Below, in pieces: positions 14,782 through 22,566 of a stretch of DNA of 64,000 bases. Both the position numbers and the translations under genes were made by a program. Source of the DNA: Streptomyces sp. HD (lineage in GTDB: Bacteria > Actinomycetota > Actinomycetes > Streptomycetales > Streptomycetaceae). The notes under the pieces are model-generated. The model saw nothing but the letters and a program-made list of their open reading frames with translations, was not told where the DNA came from and ran no database searches. Numbering within the stretch: the stretch's first letter is position 1; each line of letters begins with the position of its first letter. Location of the stretch: positions 1 through 64,000 of the forward strand of contig NZ_JAQMYP010000033.1 of assembly GCF_028369295.1 (NCBI RefSeq), in the 5' to 3' direction.

Positions 14782-17487
14782 ATGGCGAACCGTTTCGCCC
14801 GTTTTAAGCGCCTATCGGCCAAGCGAATGATCAGCAAGAGCCCGCGAAGCGTGGCCGGGCAGGTGCTGGTGTTCCAGGTGGCTCTGGTAGTGCTGCTCGT
14901 GGCCTGCGGCGTCATCGCCCTCGTCCTGCAGTCCGAGCGGGACACCAGCGCCGAGGCCAGGCGCCGCTCCACCGCCGTGGCACAGACCTTCGCACACGCA
15001 CCGGGCGTCCTGGAGGCCCTGCAGGCCCCGGACCCGAGCAAGATTCTCCAGCCGCTCACCGAGGCGGCACGCCGGGCCGCCGGCGTCGACTTCATCGTGG
15101 TCATGGACACCGAGGGCATCCGCTACACGCACCCCTTGCCCGAGCGGATCGGAGGGCGGTTCGTGGGCGAGATCGGGCCGTCGCTGGAGGGGAAGGTCTA
15201 CGTGGAGAGCGTCGACGGCCCGCTCGGTCGCGAGGTCCAGGCCACGGTCCCGATCAAGGACGCCGACGACAAGGTGGTGGCCCTCGTCTCGGCCGGGATG
15301 AAGGTCAAGAACGTCGAGAGTCAGGTGGACCGGCAACTGCCGATCATCCTGGGCGCCGGGGCCGGAGCGCTCGCGCTGTCCACCGGTGTGACGGCACTGG
15401 TGGGCAGGCGGCTGCGACGGCAGACCCACAGCCTGGCACCGACCGAGATGACCCTGATGTACGAGCACCACGACACGGTGCTCCACTCCGTCCGGGAAGG
15501 CGTGCTGATCGTGGCCGCCGACGGGCGGGTGATGCTGGCGAACGACGAGGCCAGACGGCTGCTGGAGCTGCCTGCGGACGTCGAGGGGCGGCTTGTCTCG
15601 GAACTGCCGGACCTCGATCCCGAGACGAAGGCGCTGCTCACCTCCGGGCGCGAGGCCAGTGACGAGGTGCACCTCGCCGGAGAGCGGCTCCTCGCGGTCA
15701 ACCAGCGGCCCACGGACCGCAAGGGAGGCCCCAAGGGAACGGTGGTGACGCTGCGCGACTCCACCGAACTGCAGACGGTGACCGGCAGGGCCGAGATGGC
15801 ACGGGAGCGGCTCAGGCTGCTGTACGACGCCGGACTCCACATCGGCACCACGCTGGACGTGCTGCGCACCGCCGACGAGTTGGCGCGCGTTCCCGTTCCC
15901 CGCTTCGCGGACTTCGTCACCGTGGACCTGGCCGACGCCGTCCTGCGCGGCGAGGAGCCGGCGCCCACGGCGACGGACATGCGACGCGCGGCCGTATGCG
16001 GAATCTGGGACGACCATCCGCTCTCCGAACAGGGCCGGCTCTTCGACTATCTCCCCTCCACCCCCCAGGCGCGCGGTTACGGCAGCGGCCGCTCCCAGCT
16101 GGTGAGCGATCTGCCGACCGCCGCGGACTGGCGCGTGCAGGACCCGGAGCGCTCCAAAGCGATCATTGGCTACGGCATCCATTCCCTCATCACCGCCCCC
16201 ATCCAGGCCCGTGGCGTCGTGCTGGGCGTCGCCAACTTCTGGCGCGCGCAACACCATGAGCGTTTCGACGAGGAGGACCTGTCGCTGGCGGAGGAACTGG
16301 TCGCCCGGGCCGCGATCAGCATCGACAACGCCCGCCGCTACACCCGTGAGCACACCCTGGCGGTCGCCCTCCAGCGCAGCCTGCTGCCGCAGGCCATGCC
16401 CGAGCAGAACGCCCTCGACATCGCCTACCGCTACCTCCCCGCCCAGTCGGGCGTGGGCGGGGACTGGTTCGACGTGATCCCTCTGCCGGGGAGCCGGGTG
16501 GCCCTGGCCGTCGGCGACGTGGTCGGCCACGGCCTCCACGCCGCCGCCACGATGGGACGACTGCGGACCGCGGTGCACAACTTCTCCACCCTCGATCTGC
16601 CGCCCGACGAGCTACTGAGCCATCTGGACGACCTGGTCGGCCGCATCGACCAGAACGAGGCGGCCGAGAGTGCCGCGGGCGTCGTGGGCGCCACCTGCCT
16701 CTACGGCATCTACGACCCCGTGACGCGCCGCTACGTCATGGCGCGTGCGGGGCATCTGGCGCCCGCGCTGGTCCAGCCCGACGGAACGGTCACCTTCCCG
16801 GACGTGCCGGCCGGCCCGCCCCTCGGCGTCGGTGGCATGCCGTTCCAGACCGCGGAACTGTGCCTCGCGGAGGGAACCCAGCTCGTCCTGTACACCGACG
16901 GTCTCATCGAGGACCGCAGGCGCGACCTGGACGCGGGCATGGAACTGCTGCGGGTCGCGCTGGCGGACCACCCCGGACGGCCGCCCGAGGAGACCTGCCA
17001 GGACGTGCTGGACAGTCTGCTCCCCGAGCGCCCCAAGGACGATGTCGCCCTGCTCGTGGCCCGCACGCGGGAACTGCCACCCGACCGGATCGCCGACTGG
17101 GACGTACCGGCGGACCCGGCGGCGGTCGGCCAGATGCGCGACGCCGTGTCTCACCGGCTCGAAGCATGGGGCCTGTCGGAGTTCGGCTTCACCATGGAGC
17201 TCATCCTGAGCGAGCTCATCACCAACGCCATCCGCTACGGCGCCGAGCCGATCCATGTGCGGCTGATCCGCGACCGCAAGCTGATCTGCGAGGTCGCCGA
17301 CGGCAGCAGCACCTCACCGCATCTGCGGTACGCCGCGACGATGGACGAGGGAGGCCGGGGCCTGTTCCTGGTGTCCCAGATGGCCGAGCGCTGGGGCACC
17401 CGGTACACCCCGCAGGGCAAGGTGATCTGGGCGGAACAGGCCCTGCCCGAGGTCGTCCAGCAGTCCGACCCGAAGGTCCAGGGGTGA
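14782..17487 (+). CDS. sensor fusion: extracytoplasmic Cache-PAS-GAF-PP2C-HATPase
   Basis: A 901-residue stress-type regulator. Domains in order: TM helix (about 28-50); an extracytoplasmic CitA/DcuS-like sensor (about 55-180, including VDFIVVMDTEGIRYTHP); TM helix (about 187-205); PAS (about 225-330); GAF (about 345-520); PP2C phosphatase (about 540-750, with GVGGDWFDVIPL, AVGDVVGHGL, LYTDGLIEDR); and an anti-sigma-type HATPase (about 770-890, with ELITNAIRYG and DEGGRGLFLV). It combines signal input, phosphatase and serine-kinase-like modules of partner switching in one chain. It most likely acts on an anti-sigma-factor antagonist encoded elsewhere. The N-terminal sensor suggests an external ligand. 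Confidence 0.9.
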   Translation: MANRFARFKRLSAKRMISKSPRSVAGQVLVFQVALVVLLVACGVIALVLQSERDTSAEARRRSTAVAQTFAHAPGVLEALQAPDPSKILQPLTEAARRAAGVDFIVVMDTEGIRYTHPLPERIGGRFVGEIGPSLEGKVYVESVDGPLGREVQATVPIKDADDKVVALVSAGMKVKNVESQVDRQLPIILGAGAGALALSTGVTALVGRRLRRQTHSLAPTEMTLMYEHHDTVLHSVREGVLIVAADGRVMLANDEARRLLELPADVEGRLVSELPDLDPETKALLTSGREASDEVHLAGERLLAVNQRPTDRKGGPKGTVVTLRDSTELQTVTGRAEMARERLRLLYDAGLHIGTTLDVLRTADELARVPVPRFADFVTVDLADAVLRGEEPAPTATDMRRAAVCGIWDDHPLSEQGRLFDYLPSTPQARGYGSGRSQLVSDLPTAADWRVQDPERSKAIIGYGIHSLITAPIQARGVVLGVANFWRAQHHERFDEEDLSLAEELVARAAISIDNARRYTREHTLAVALQRSLLPQAMPEQNALDIAYRYLPAQSGVGGDWFDVIPLPGSRVALAVGDVVGHGLHAAATMGRLRTAVHNFSTLDLPPDELLSHLDDLVGRIDQNEAAESAAGVVGATCLYGIYDPVTRRYVMARAGHLAPALVQPDGTVTFPDVPAGPPLGVGGMPFQTAELCLAEGTQLVLYTDGLIEDRRRDLDAGMELLRVALADHPGRPPEETCQDVLDSLLPERPKDDVALLVARTRELPPDRIADWDVPADPAAVGQMRDAVSHRLEAWGLSEFGFTMELILSELITNAIRYGAEPIHVRLIRDRKLICEVADGSSTSPHLRYAATMDEGGRGLFLVSQMAERWGTRYTPQGKVIWAEQALPEVVQQSDPKVQG

Positions 17488-17505
17488 GGGCGGGGGTGTC
17501 CCTGC

Positions 17506-18303
17506 TCAGAACGCGGAGTTGGCGAACCAGTGGGCCAGCAGGTCCTCGTCCCCCTCGTGGGTGAGGACCTCTGCCTCGTAGGGCAGCCGGCCGTAGACGA
17601 GCAGGAGCAGGTCGGCCGCGGTTCCCTGGACGGTCGCGTCGGCGGCGGCCTCGGCCGGGTGGGCCGTATCGAGCCCGAAGCCGTCGGGGCGCAGGCGGAC
17701 GACCCATGTTTCGTCCCCGTCGGTCGTGCGGAAGCGGATGGTCCTGTCGGGGCCGCGCAGCTTGGCCACCTCGGGGGCGAAGAAGGCGGCGAAGGGCAGA
17801 TTGACCAGGAACTCGTCGATCCCGTCGACCGCGACGAGGCGGTCCATCGCGGGCCGGAGTCCGAGTGCTAGCTCGGCGTCGGCCCGGTGCAGCAGCGTCT
17901 CGAAGAGCATCCGACGCGCCCAGAATCGGGCGTGCTGGTCGGCGCCCCAAGCCCACATCGGCTGGTTCGGGTCGGTGCCCGCGAAGGCGTCCGCGGCCAC
18001 GGTCGCGCTCTCGGCCAGCCAGTCGGCGTATCCGTCCTCGTGGTCGGGGAGCCGAAGGTCCACCTCACGCTTGCGCGGGGGTTCCTGGATGCGCGCCCGC
18101 AACAGCACCGAGAACCAGCGCTGGACGCTTCCGGTGTGCTTGACCAGCTCGGCCAGTGTCCAGCCGGGACAGCTGGGCACCGGCGTGGCCAGGTCGGCGC
18201 CCTTGACCACCGCGACGAAGCGGGCGGTCTCCGCCGCGATCGCCGTGCGGTGATCGACCGCGGTGACGGCGGACGCGTGGTCGCGGTGGTCAGAGGTCTT
18301 CAT
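17506..18303 (-). CDS. maleylpyruvate isomerase family mycothiol-dependent enzyme (DinB-like)
   Basis: A 265-residue protein of the mycothiol-dependent maleylpyruvate isomerase N-terminal (DinB-2) type. Visible features are the opening helix with SCPGWTLAELVKHTGSVQRW and the FETLLHRADAEL helix, whose histidines are candidate metal ligands. The C-terminal domain has the TVQGTAADLLLLVYGRLP segment. The frame is open far upstream, but ATG 18303 has GAAAGG at good spacing and begins the homology. It is tail-to-tail with the sensor phosphatase, 18 bases apart. Members use mycothiol as cofactor in isomerisation or detoxification; the substrate here is unknown. Confidence 0.85.
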   Translation of the reverse strand: MKTSDHRDHASAVTAVDHRTAIAAETARFVAVVKGADLATPVPSCPGWTLAELVKHTGSVQRWFSVLLRARIQEPPRKREVDLRLPDHEDGYADWLAESATVAADAFAGTDPNQPMWAWGADQHARFWARRMLFETLLHRADAELALGLRPAMDRLVAVDGIDEFLVNLPFAAFFAPEVAKLRGPDRTIRFRTTDGDETWVVRLRPDGFGLDTAHPAEAAADATVQGTAADLLLLVYGRLPYEAEVLTHEGDEDLLAHWFANSAF

Positions 18304-18383
18304 CGTGCATGCCTTTCGGAGACGCCGGAGGTCCATCCCGGACGGCTGGTTGAGAACGGCTTTGTCGTACGGATCGCCCTGTC

Positions 18384-19187
18384 TCAGACGTCGGCGAGCC
18401 GCCCAGGACCGGGGACGGTACGGAACCGGAACGGCTCCGGGTCGCGGCCGGGCTGGATGAACCAGCACTCCCCGGTGCCGTCTCCGGTGACGATCCGCAG
18501 CACTGTATCCGCCACGACCTGAGCCGGGATGATCGGCAGTCCCTGTCCGGAGAGCATGTCGCGCAGCGGATCGATGATCCGCGACTCCGCGAACCCGGGG
18601 CAGACGGCGTTGAAGCGCACGTTCTCCGGCGCGAGAGCCGGCCCCAGGGAGCGGGCGAGCCCTACGACCGCGTGCTTGTTGGCCGCGTAGAGGGGATCGA
18701 GCGGTACGGCCGCAAGACCCGCCAGGGACGCGGTCGCCACGATCGCCCCTCCCCCGCGGGCTCGCAGCGCGGGCAGCACCGCGTGCGTGCCGAAGACCAC
18801 GCCGTCGAGGTTGGCTCCCATCGCGCGACGGTAGCGGGCCAGGTCGAAGTCCTTGCCGAGGCCGCATCCGGTCGTCACGCCGGCGTTGAGCAGGGCGATG
18901 TCGACACCGCCGTACTGCTCCTGGGTGAAGTCCACCAGCGCACGGTTGGCGTCGGGGTCGGAGACGTCGCAGGCACGGAAGTGGCCGCCGACCAGGTCGG
19001 CCACCTCGCGGCCGCCCCGCGCGTCGAGATCCGCGACGACCACGCGGGCCCCGGCCTTCGCCAGCGCGAGCGCCGTGGCCCGGCCCAGTCCACTGGCACC
19101 GCCGGTGACGATGGCCACCTTGCCCCGGAGCACGGCGCCGACCGCCTGCCCCGGCCCGGCCGCGGTGTCGCTGTCGACGGCGGTCAT
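18384..19187 (-). CDS. short-chain dehydrogenase/reductase
   Basis: A classical SDR of 267 residues. The NAD(P) motif is TGGASGLGRA near residue 28. The next marker is LLNAGVTTG, in place of the usual NNAG. The catalytic Ser comes in the ASLAGL region, and Tyr-Lys in YAANK (the YxxxK motif). The ATG at 19187 overlaps the stop of the upstream MDR gene (ATGA), so the two are one operon. The substrate cannot be read from the sequence. Confidence 0.88.
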   Translation of the reverse strand: MTAVDSDTAAGPGQAVGAVLRGKVAIVTGGASGLGRATALALAKAGARVVVADLDARGGREVADLVGGHFRACDVSDPDANRALVDFTQEQYGGVDIALLNAGVTTGCGLGKDFDLARYRRAMGANLDGVVFGTHAVLPALRARGGGAIVATASLAGLAAVPLDPLYAANKHAVVGLARSLGPALAPENVRFNAVCPGFAESRIIDPLRDMLSGQGLPIIPAQVVADTVLRIVTGDGTGECWFIQPGRDPEPFRFRTVPGPGRLADV

Positions 19188-20191
19188 ACGAGCTCCAGCA
19201 CGAGCTTGCCGACGTTCTCCCCGCGGAAGAGCATCCCCAGCGTCTCGGGGAAGTCGTCCACGCTCCCCGTCACCACATGTTCCTTGACCTTGACGCGGCC
19301 GGCGCCGATCCAGGCGGAGATCTCCTGCGCGGCCTGCGCGTAGCGCTTGGCGTAGTCGAAGACGACGAAGCCCTCCATGCGGGCGCGGCGCACCAGCAGC
19401 GAGAGGTAGTTGGAGGGGCCCTTGACGGGCGTGGCGTTGTTGTACTGGCTGATCGCACCGCAGACCACGACTCGCGCGTGCATCGCGAGCCGCGTCAGGG
19501 CGGCGTCGAGGATGTCCCCTCCGACATTGTCGAAGTAGACGTCGATGCCGTCGGGGGTCTCCCGGCGCAGCGCCTTCCTGACGTCCTCGGCGCGGTAGTC
19601 GATCGCCGCGTCGAAGCCCAGTTCGTCGACGAGCATGGCGCACTTCTCCGGCCCTCCGGCGATGCCCACGACCCGGCACCCCTTGGCCTTCGCGATCTGG
19701 CCGGCGATGGTGCCGACGGCCCCGGCCGCGCCGGACACCACGACGGTCTCACCGTCCTTCAGCGCCCCGACGTCCAGCAGGCCGAAGTAGGCGGTCATGC
19801 CCGGCATGCCCAGCGCGCCGAGGTAGGTCGAGGGCGGGGCGAGCGAGGTGTCGATCTTCAGGGCGCCCTTGCCGTCGGAGATCACGTACTCCTGGACGCC
19901 GAACGTGCCGACCACGTGATCGCCCGGTTGGAAGTCGGGGTGGTTGGAGGCGGTGACCTCGATGACCGATCCGGCGCGCATCACCTCGCCGATGCCCACC
20001 GGTGGCAGGTAGGAGGGGCGGTCGTCGAGCCAGCCACGCATGGCCGGGTCCAGGGAGATGACCCTTGTACGGCCCGCGAACCGGCCCGGGCCCGGTTCGT
20101 CGACGGGCCCCGAGAAGTGCTCCCAGTCATCGGGCTTGACCTCGCCCACGGGGCGGGCTGCCAGTCGGATCTGGCGGTTGGTCGCAGACAT
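19184..20191 (-). CDS. NADP-dependent oxidoreductase (MDR, curcumin-reductase/leukotriene-B4 type)
   Basis: A zinc-independent medium-chain dehydrogenase/reductase of 335 residues. It carries the opening RQIRLAARPVGEV typical of the CurA/LTB4 dehydrogenase group, the Rossmann motif VSGAAGAVGTIAGQIAK (about 155-171), and YFDNVGGDILDAAL. These enzymes reduce activated C=C bonds with NADPH. It is the first gene of a two-gene operon with the SDR. A TetR-type palindrome at 20226-20241 lies 35 bases upstream of the start, suggesting repression by a TetR protein. Confidence 0.9.
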   Translation of the reverse strand: MSATNRQIRLAARPVGEVKPDDWEHFSGPVDEPGPGRFAGRTRVISLDPAMRGWLDDRPSYLPPVGIGEVMRAGSVIEVTASNHPDFQPGDHVVGTFGVQEYVISDGKGALKIDTSLAPPSTYLGALGMPGMTAYFGLLDVGALKDGETVVVSGAAGAVGTIAGQIAKAKGCRVVGIAGGPEKCAMLVDELGFDAAIDYRAEDVRKALRRETPDGIDVYFDNVGGDILDAALTRLAMHARVVVCGAISQYNNATPVKGPSNYLSLLVRRARMEGFVVFDYAKRYAQAAQEISAWIGAGRVKVKEHVVTGSVDDFPETLGMLFRGENVGKLVLELV

Positions 20192-20225
20192 CGCGCCTCC
20201 TGTCGTTCACGGCCTCGCCGTAGGG

Positions 20226-20241
20226 TACCGACCGGTAGGTA
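20226..20241. promoter_or_regulatory. TetR-type palindrome TACCGACCGGTAGGTA
   Basis: The 7-base arms (TACCGAC and GTAGGTA) are inverted with one mismatch. The site lies just upstream of the MDR-SDR operon and about 160 bases from the divergent DUF485 gene. A related half-site (AACCAGTCGGTA) sits at 20322-20333, nearer DUF485. The same consensus recurs at 41781-41796. Confidence 0.6.
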
Positions 20242-20401
20242 TGTCTGAGTGCGTGACGTTCACCACAGGCCCGACCGCACCGACCCCGAAACGTGACCCA
20301 CGGCGACCTTCTAGGCATTCCAACCAGTCGGTATCGTGCGCCGCCACAGCCGTTCGTCCCGTCCACCTCCACGGATCCGATCCGTAGCGGAAGGCCCCGC
20401 C

Positions 20402-20914
20402 ATGACATTTGCCGACGAGAACCGCTATCCGCCCGCAGAACCGGAGTGGTGGCCGCCGCACACCGAACCCCCGTGGTACGGGTATGACGCCCCTCGATAC
20501 GAGCCATACGGTCAGCCCCCTCGACACGAGCCATACGGTCAGCCCCCTCGACACGAGCCATACGGTCAGCCCCCTCGACACGAGCCGTACGACTCGTACG
20601 AGACGCATCGGCGCCGTACCGACCTCGCCGCGCTCCGCTCGGCCTACCGCCTGCTCCGCCGGATCTCCACGCTGACCGCGCTCGGCTCCTTCGTGGTGTA
20701 CGTCGTGCTGTCCTGCTGGGCACCGGGCCTGATGGGGTCCAAGATCGCCGGAGAGCTGAGCCTGGGCATGGCCCTGGGGGTCCTCCAGCTCGTCGTCACC
20801 TTCGCGGCGGTGTTCTGGTACGGACGCAGCGCACAGCGCTCGGTGGACCCGCTGGCCCGCGCCGTCAGGGAGGGGACGGTCCCCGCCGGCCGGTACCCGG
20901 GAGTCGCGAGATGA
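20402..20914 (+). CDS. DUF485 membrane protein with N-terminal proline/tyrosine repeats
   Basis: A 170-residue protein. Residues 1-70 or so are hydrophilic and carry three near-identical nine-residue repeats (EPYGQPPRH). The C-terminal half is a DUF485 domain with two membrane helices (LGSFVVYVVLSCWAP and LGMALGVLQLVVTFAAVFW). DUF485 proteins are encoded next to acetate/solute:sodium symporters and probably assist them. The ATG at 20402 has GGAAGG eight bases upstream. It overlaps the symporter start by ATGA at 20911. Confidence 0.88.
   Translation: MTFADENRYPPAEPEWWPPHTEPPWYGYDAPRYEPYGQPPRHEPYGQPPRHEPYGQPPRHEPYDSYETHRRRTDLAALRSAYRLLRRISTLTALGSFVVYVVLSCWAPGLMGSKIAGELSLGMALGVLQLVVTFAAVFWYGRSAQRSVDPLARAVREGTVPAGRYPGVAR
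20491..20590 (+). repeat. 27-bp tandem repeat, about 3.7 copies, inside the DUF485 gene
   Basis: Units starting at 20491, 20518 and 20545, plus a partial fourth at 20572, are almost identical at base level, which implies recent expansion. As 27 is a multiple of three, copy changes keep the frame and alter only the length of the hydrophilic N-terminal arm. Confidence 0.9.
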
Positions 20915-22527
20915 ACGACTTCAGCTCCGGGACGCAGGCCGCCGTCCTGATCCTGTTCACCACGCTGGTCACCGTCACGCTGATGATGTGCGTGATGGCG
21001 GGACCGGACCGCGACGACCTGACGAACTTCTACACGGGCTACCTCTCGCTCACCCCGCTCAAGAACGGCCTGGCGATCGCGGGCGACTACATCTCCGCGG
21101 CCACGGTGCTGAGCACCACCGGCATCATCGCGCTCGCCGGATACGACGGTTACGTCCTCGCGGTCAGCACAGCACTGTCCCTGGTGCTGCTGATGTTCCT
21201 GCTGGCCGAACCCCTGCGCAACGCCGGCCGGTTCACCATGGGCGACGTCCTGGCCCGCAACATGCCCGGCCGGGCCGTGCGTGTCGCGGCCTGTGTGGTG
21301 ACGCTGTCGGCGACGCTGCCCTTCCTGGTCGTCCAGCTCTCCGGGGCCGGTTCGCTGCTGACCTTCATCCTGAACATGCCGCACGTGGCGGGCGCCAGGA
21401 CCGCGTGCATCGTCATCGTCGGCAGCCTGATGATCATCTACGCGGCGATCGGCGGCATGCGGGGCACCGCGCTCATCCAGATGATCAAGATCATCATCCT
21501 GCTCGGCACCAGCCTCGTCGTCGCCGCCCTCGTACTGAACCGCTTCGACTGGAGTCCCGGCGGCGTCCTCAGGGCAGCGCAACAGGGCAGCGGTGCGGGC
21601 CCGGCCTTCCTGGAGCAGGGCCTTCAGCTGGGTACCTCGACCCTCGACCGGCTGGACTTCGTCGGTCTCCAGATCACCGTGGTCCTCGGCGTGGCCTGTC
21701 TGCCGCACATCACGATGCGTCTGTACTCCGCGCGGGACGTGCCGGCCGTGCGCCGCTCCATGTCGTGGGCGGTCGGCACGGTCACCACGTTCTGCCTGCT
21801 CGTGATCATCATGGGCACGGGTGCCGCGGCGCTGGTGGGATCGCGGTACATCACCGCGGCCGATCCGCAGGGCAGAGCGTCGGTGCTCATGCTGTCGCAG
21901 GTACTCGGCGGCGCCCCCGACTCGGCCGGGTCTACGATTCTCTACTCGGCCGTGGCAGGCATGGTGTTCATCACCCTGCTGTCGTCGGTCGCGGGGATGA
22001 CCCTGGCCGCGGCCTCGTCGCTCGCCCACGACCTGTTCGCCCACGCGGCGCGCCGGGGACAGGCCGAGCCGCGTACGGAGATGACGGTCGCGGCGTGGAC
22101 GAGCGTGGCCGTGGGAACCGTCGCCATCGGGCTGGCCACCGTGGTCCAGCACTGGGACGTCGGCGTGCTGACCACCCTGGCCATCTGCATCGGGGCATCG
22201 GCGGTGGCACCCGCGCTCACCTACTCCCTGTTCTGGCGCGGATTCACCCGCACCGGCCTGCTCGCCACCCTCTACGGCGGCGCGGCCTGCGCGATGGTGC
22301 TCATGGTCTTCTCCAAGGCCGTCTCTGGCACGCCGTCCGCCGTCTTCCCGGACGCAGACTTCGCCCTGTTCCCCATGCAGTCCACCGGGCTGGTCTCCAT
22401 CCCGTTCGGGTACCTGGCGGGTTGGCTGGGAAGCCGGTCGGACCGCCGGCACCGTGCCGCCGACAGCCGCGAGAGCCGGCGGCTGTACGAGGAGAGCGAG
22501 GCCCGGCTGCTCGCCGCAGCCGAATGA
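20911..22527 (+). CDS. sodium:solute symporter family (ActP-like cation/organic-acid symporter)
   Basis: A 538-residue integral membrane protein of the SSS family with about 13 hydrophobic helices. FYTGYLSLTPLKNGLAIAGD and the following YISAATVLSTTGIIAL correspond to the conserved unwound first helix region and the DYxSAA motif of acetate symporters. HITMRLYSARD is also typical. It is co-translated with DUF485. The likely substrate is acetate or another short monocarboxylate, but pyruvate or other acids are possible. Confidence 0.9.
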   Translation: MNDFSSGTQAAVLILFTTLVTVTLMMCVMAGPDRDDLTNFYTGYLSLTPLKNGLAIAGDYISAATVLSTTGIIALAGYDGYVLAVSTALSLVLLMFLLAEPLRNAGRFTMGDVLARNMPGRAVRVAACVVTLSATLPFLVVQLSGAGSLLTFILNMPHVAGARTACIVIVGSLMIIYAAIGGMRGTALIQMIKIIILLGTSLVVAALVLNRFDWSPGGVLRAAQQGSGAGPAFLEQGLQLGTSTLDRLDFVGLQITVVLGVACLPHITMRLYSARDVPAVRRSMSWAVGTVTTFCLLVIIMGTGAAALVGSRYITAADPQGRASVLMLSQVLGGAPDSAGSTILYSAVAGMVFITLLSSVAGMTLAAASSLAHDLFAHAARRGQAEPRTEMTVAAWTSVAVGTVAIGLATVVQHWDVGVLTTLAICIGASAVAPALTYSLFWRGFTRTGLLATLYGGAACAMVLMVFSKAVSGTPSAVFPDADFALFPMQSTGLVSIPFGYLAGWLGSRSDRRHRAADSRESRRLYEESEARLLAAAE

Positions 22528-22566
22528 TCGGGCAGCCGACACGGAAGCCCGCCACGCCCGAGTCGG

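Noticed and set aside
20491..20590. Regular direct repeats considered as a CRISPR array
   Set aside because: Units are contiguous without spacers, in frame inside a gene, and encode a peptide repeat.
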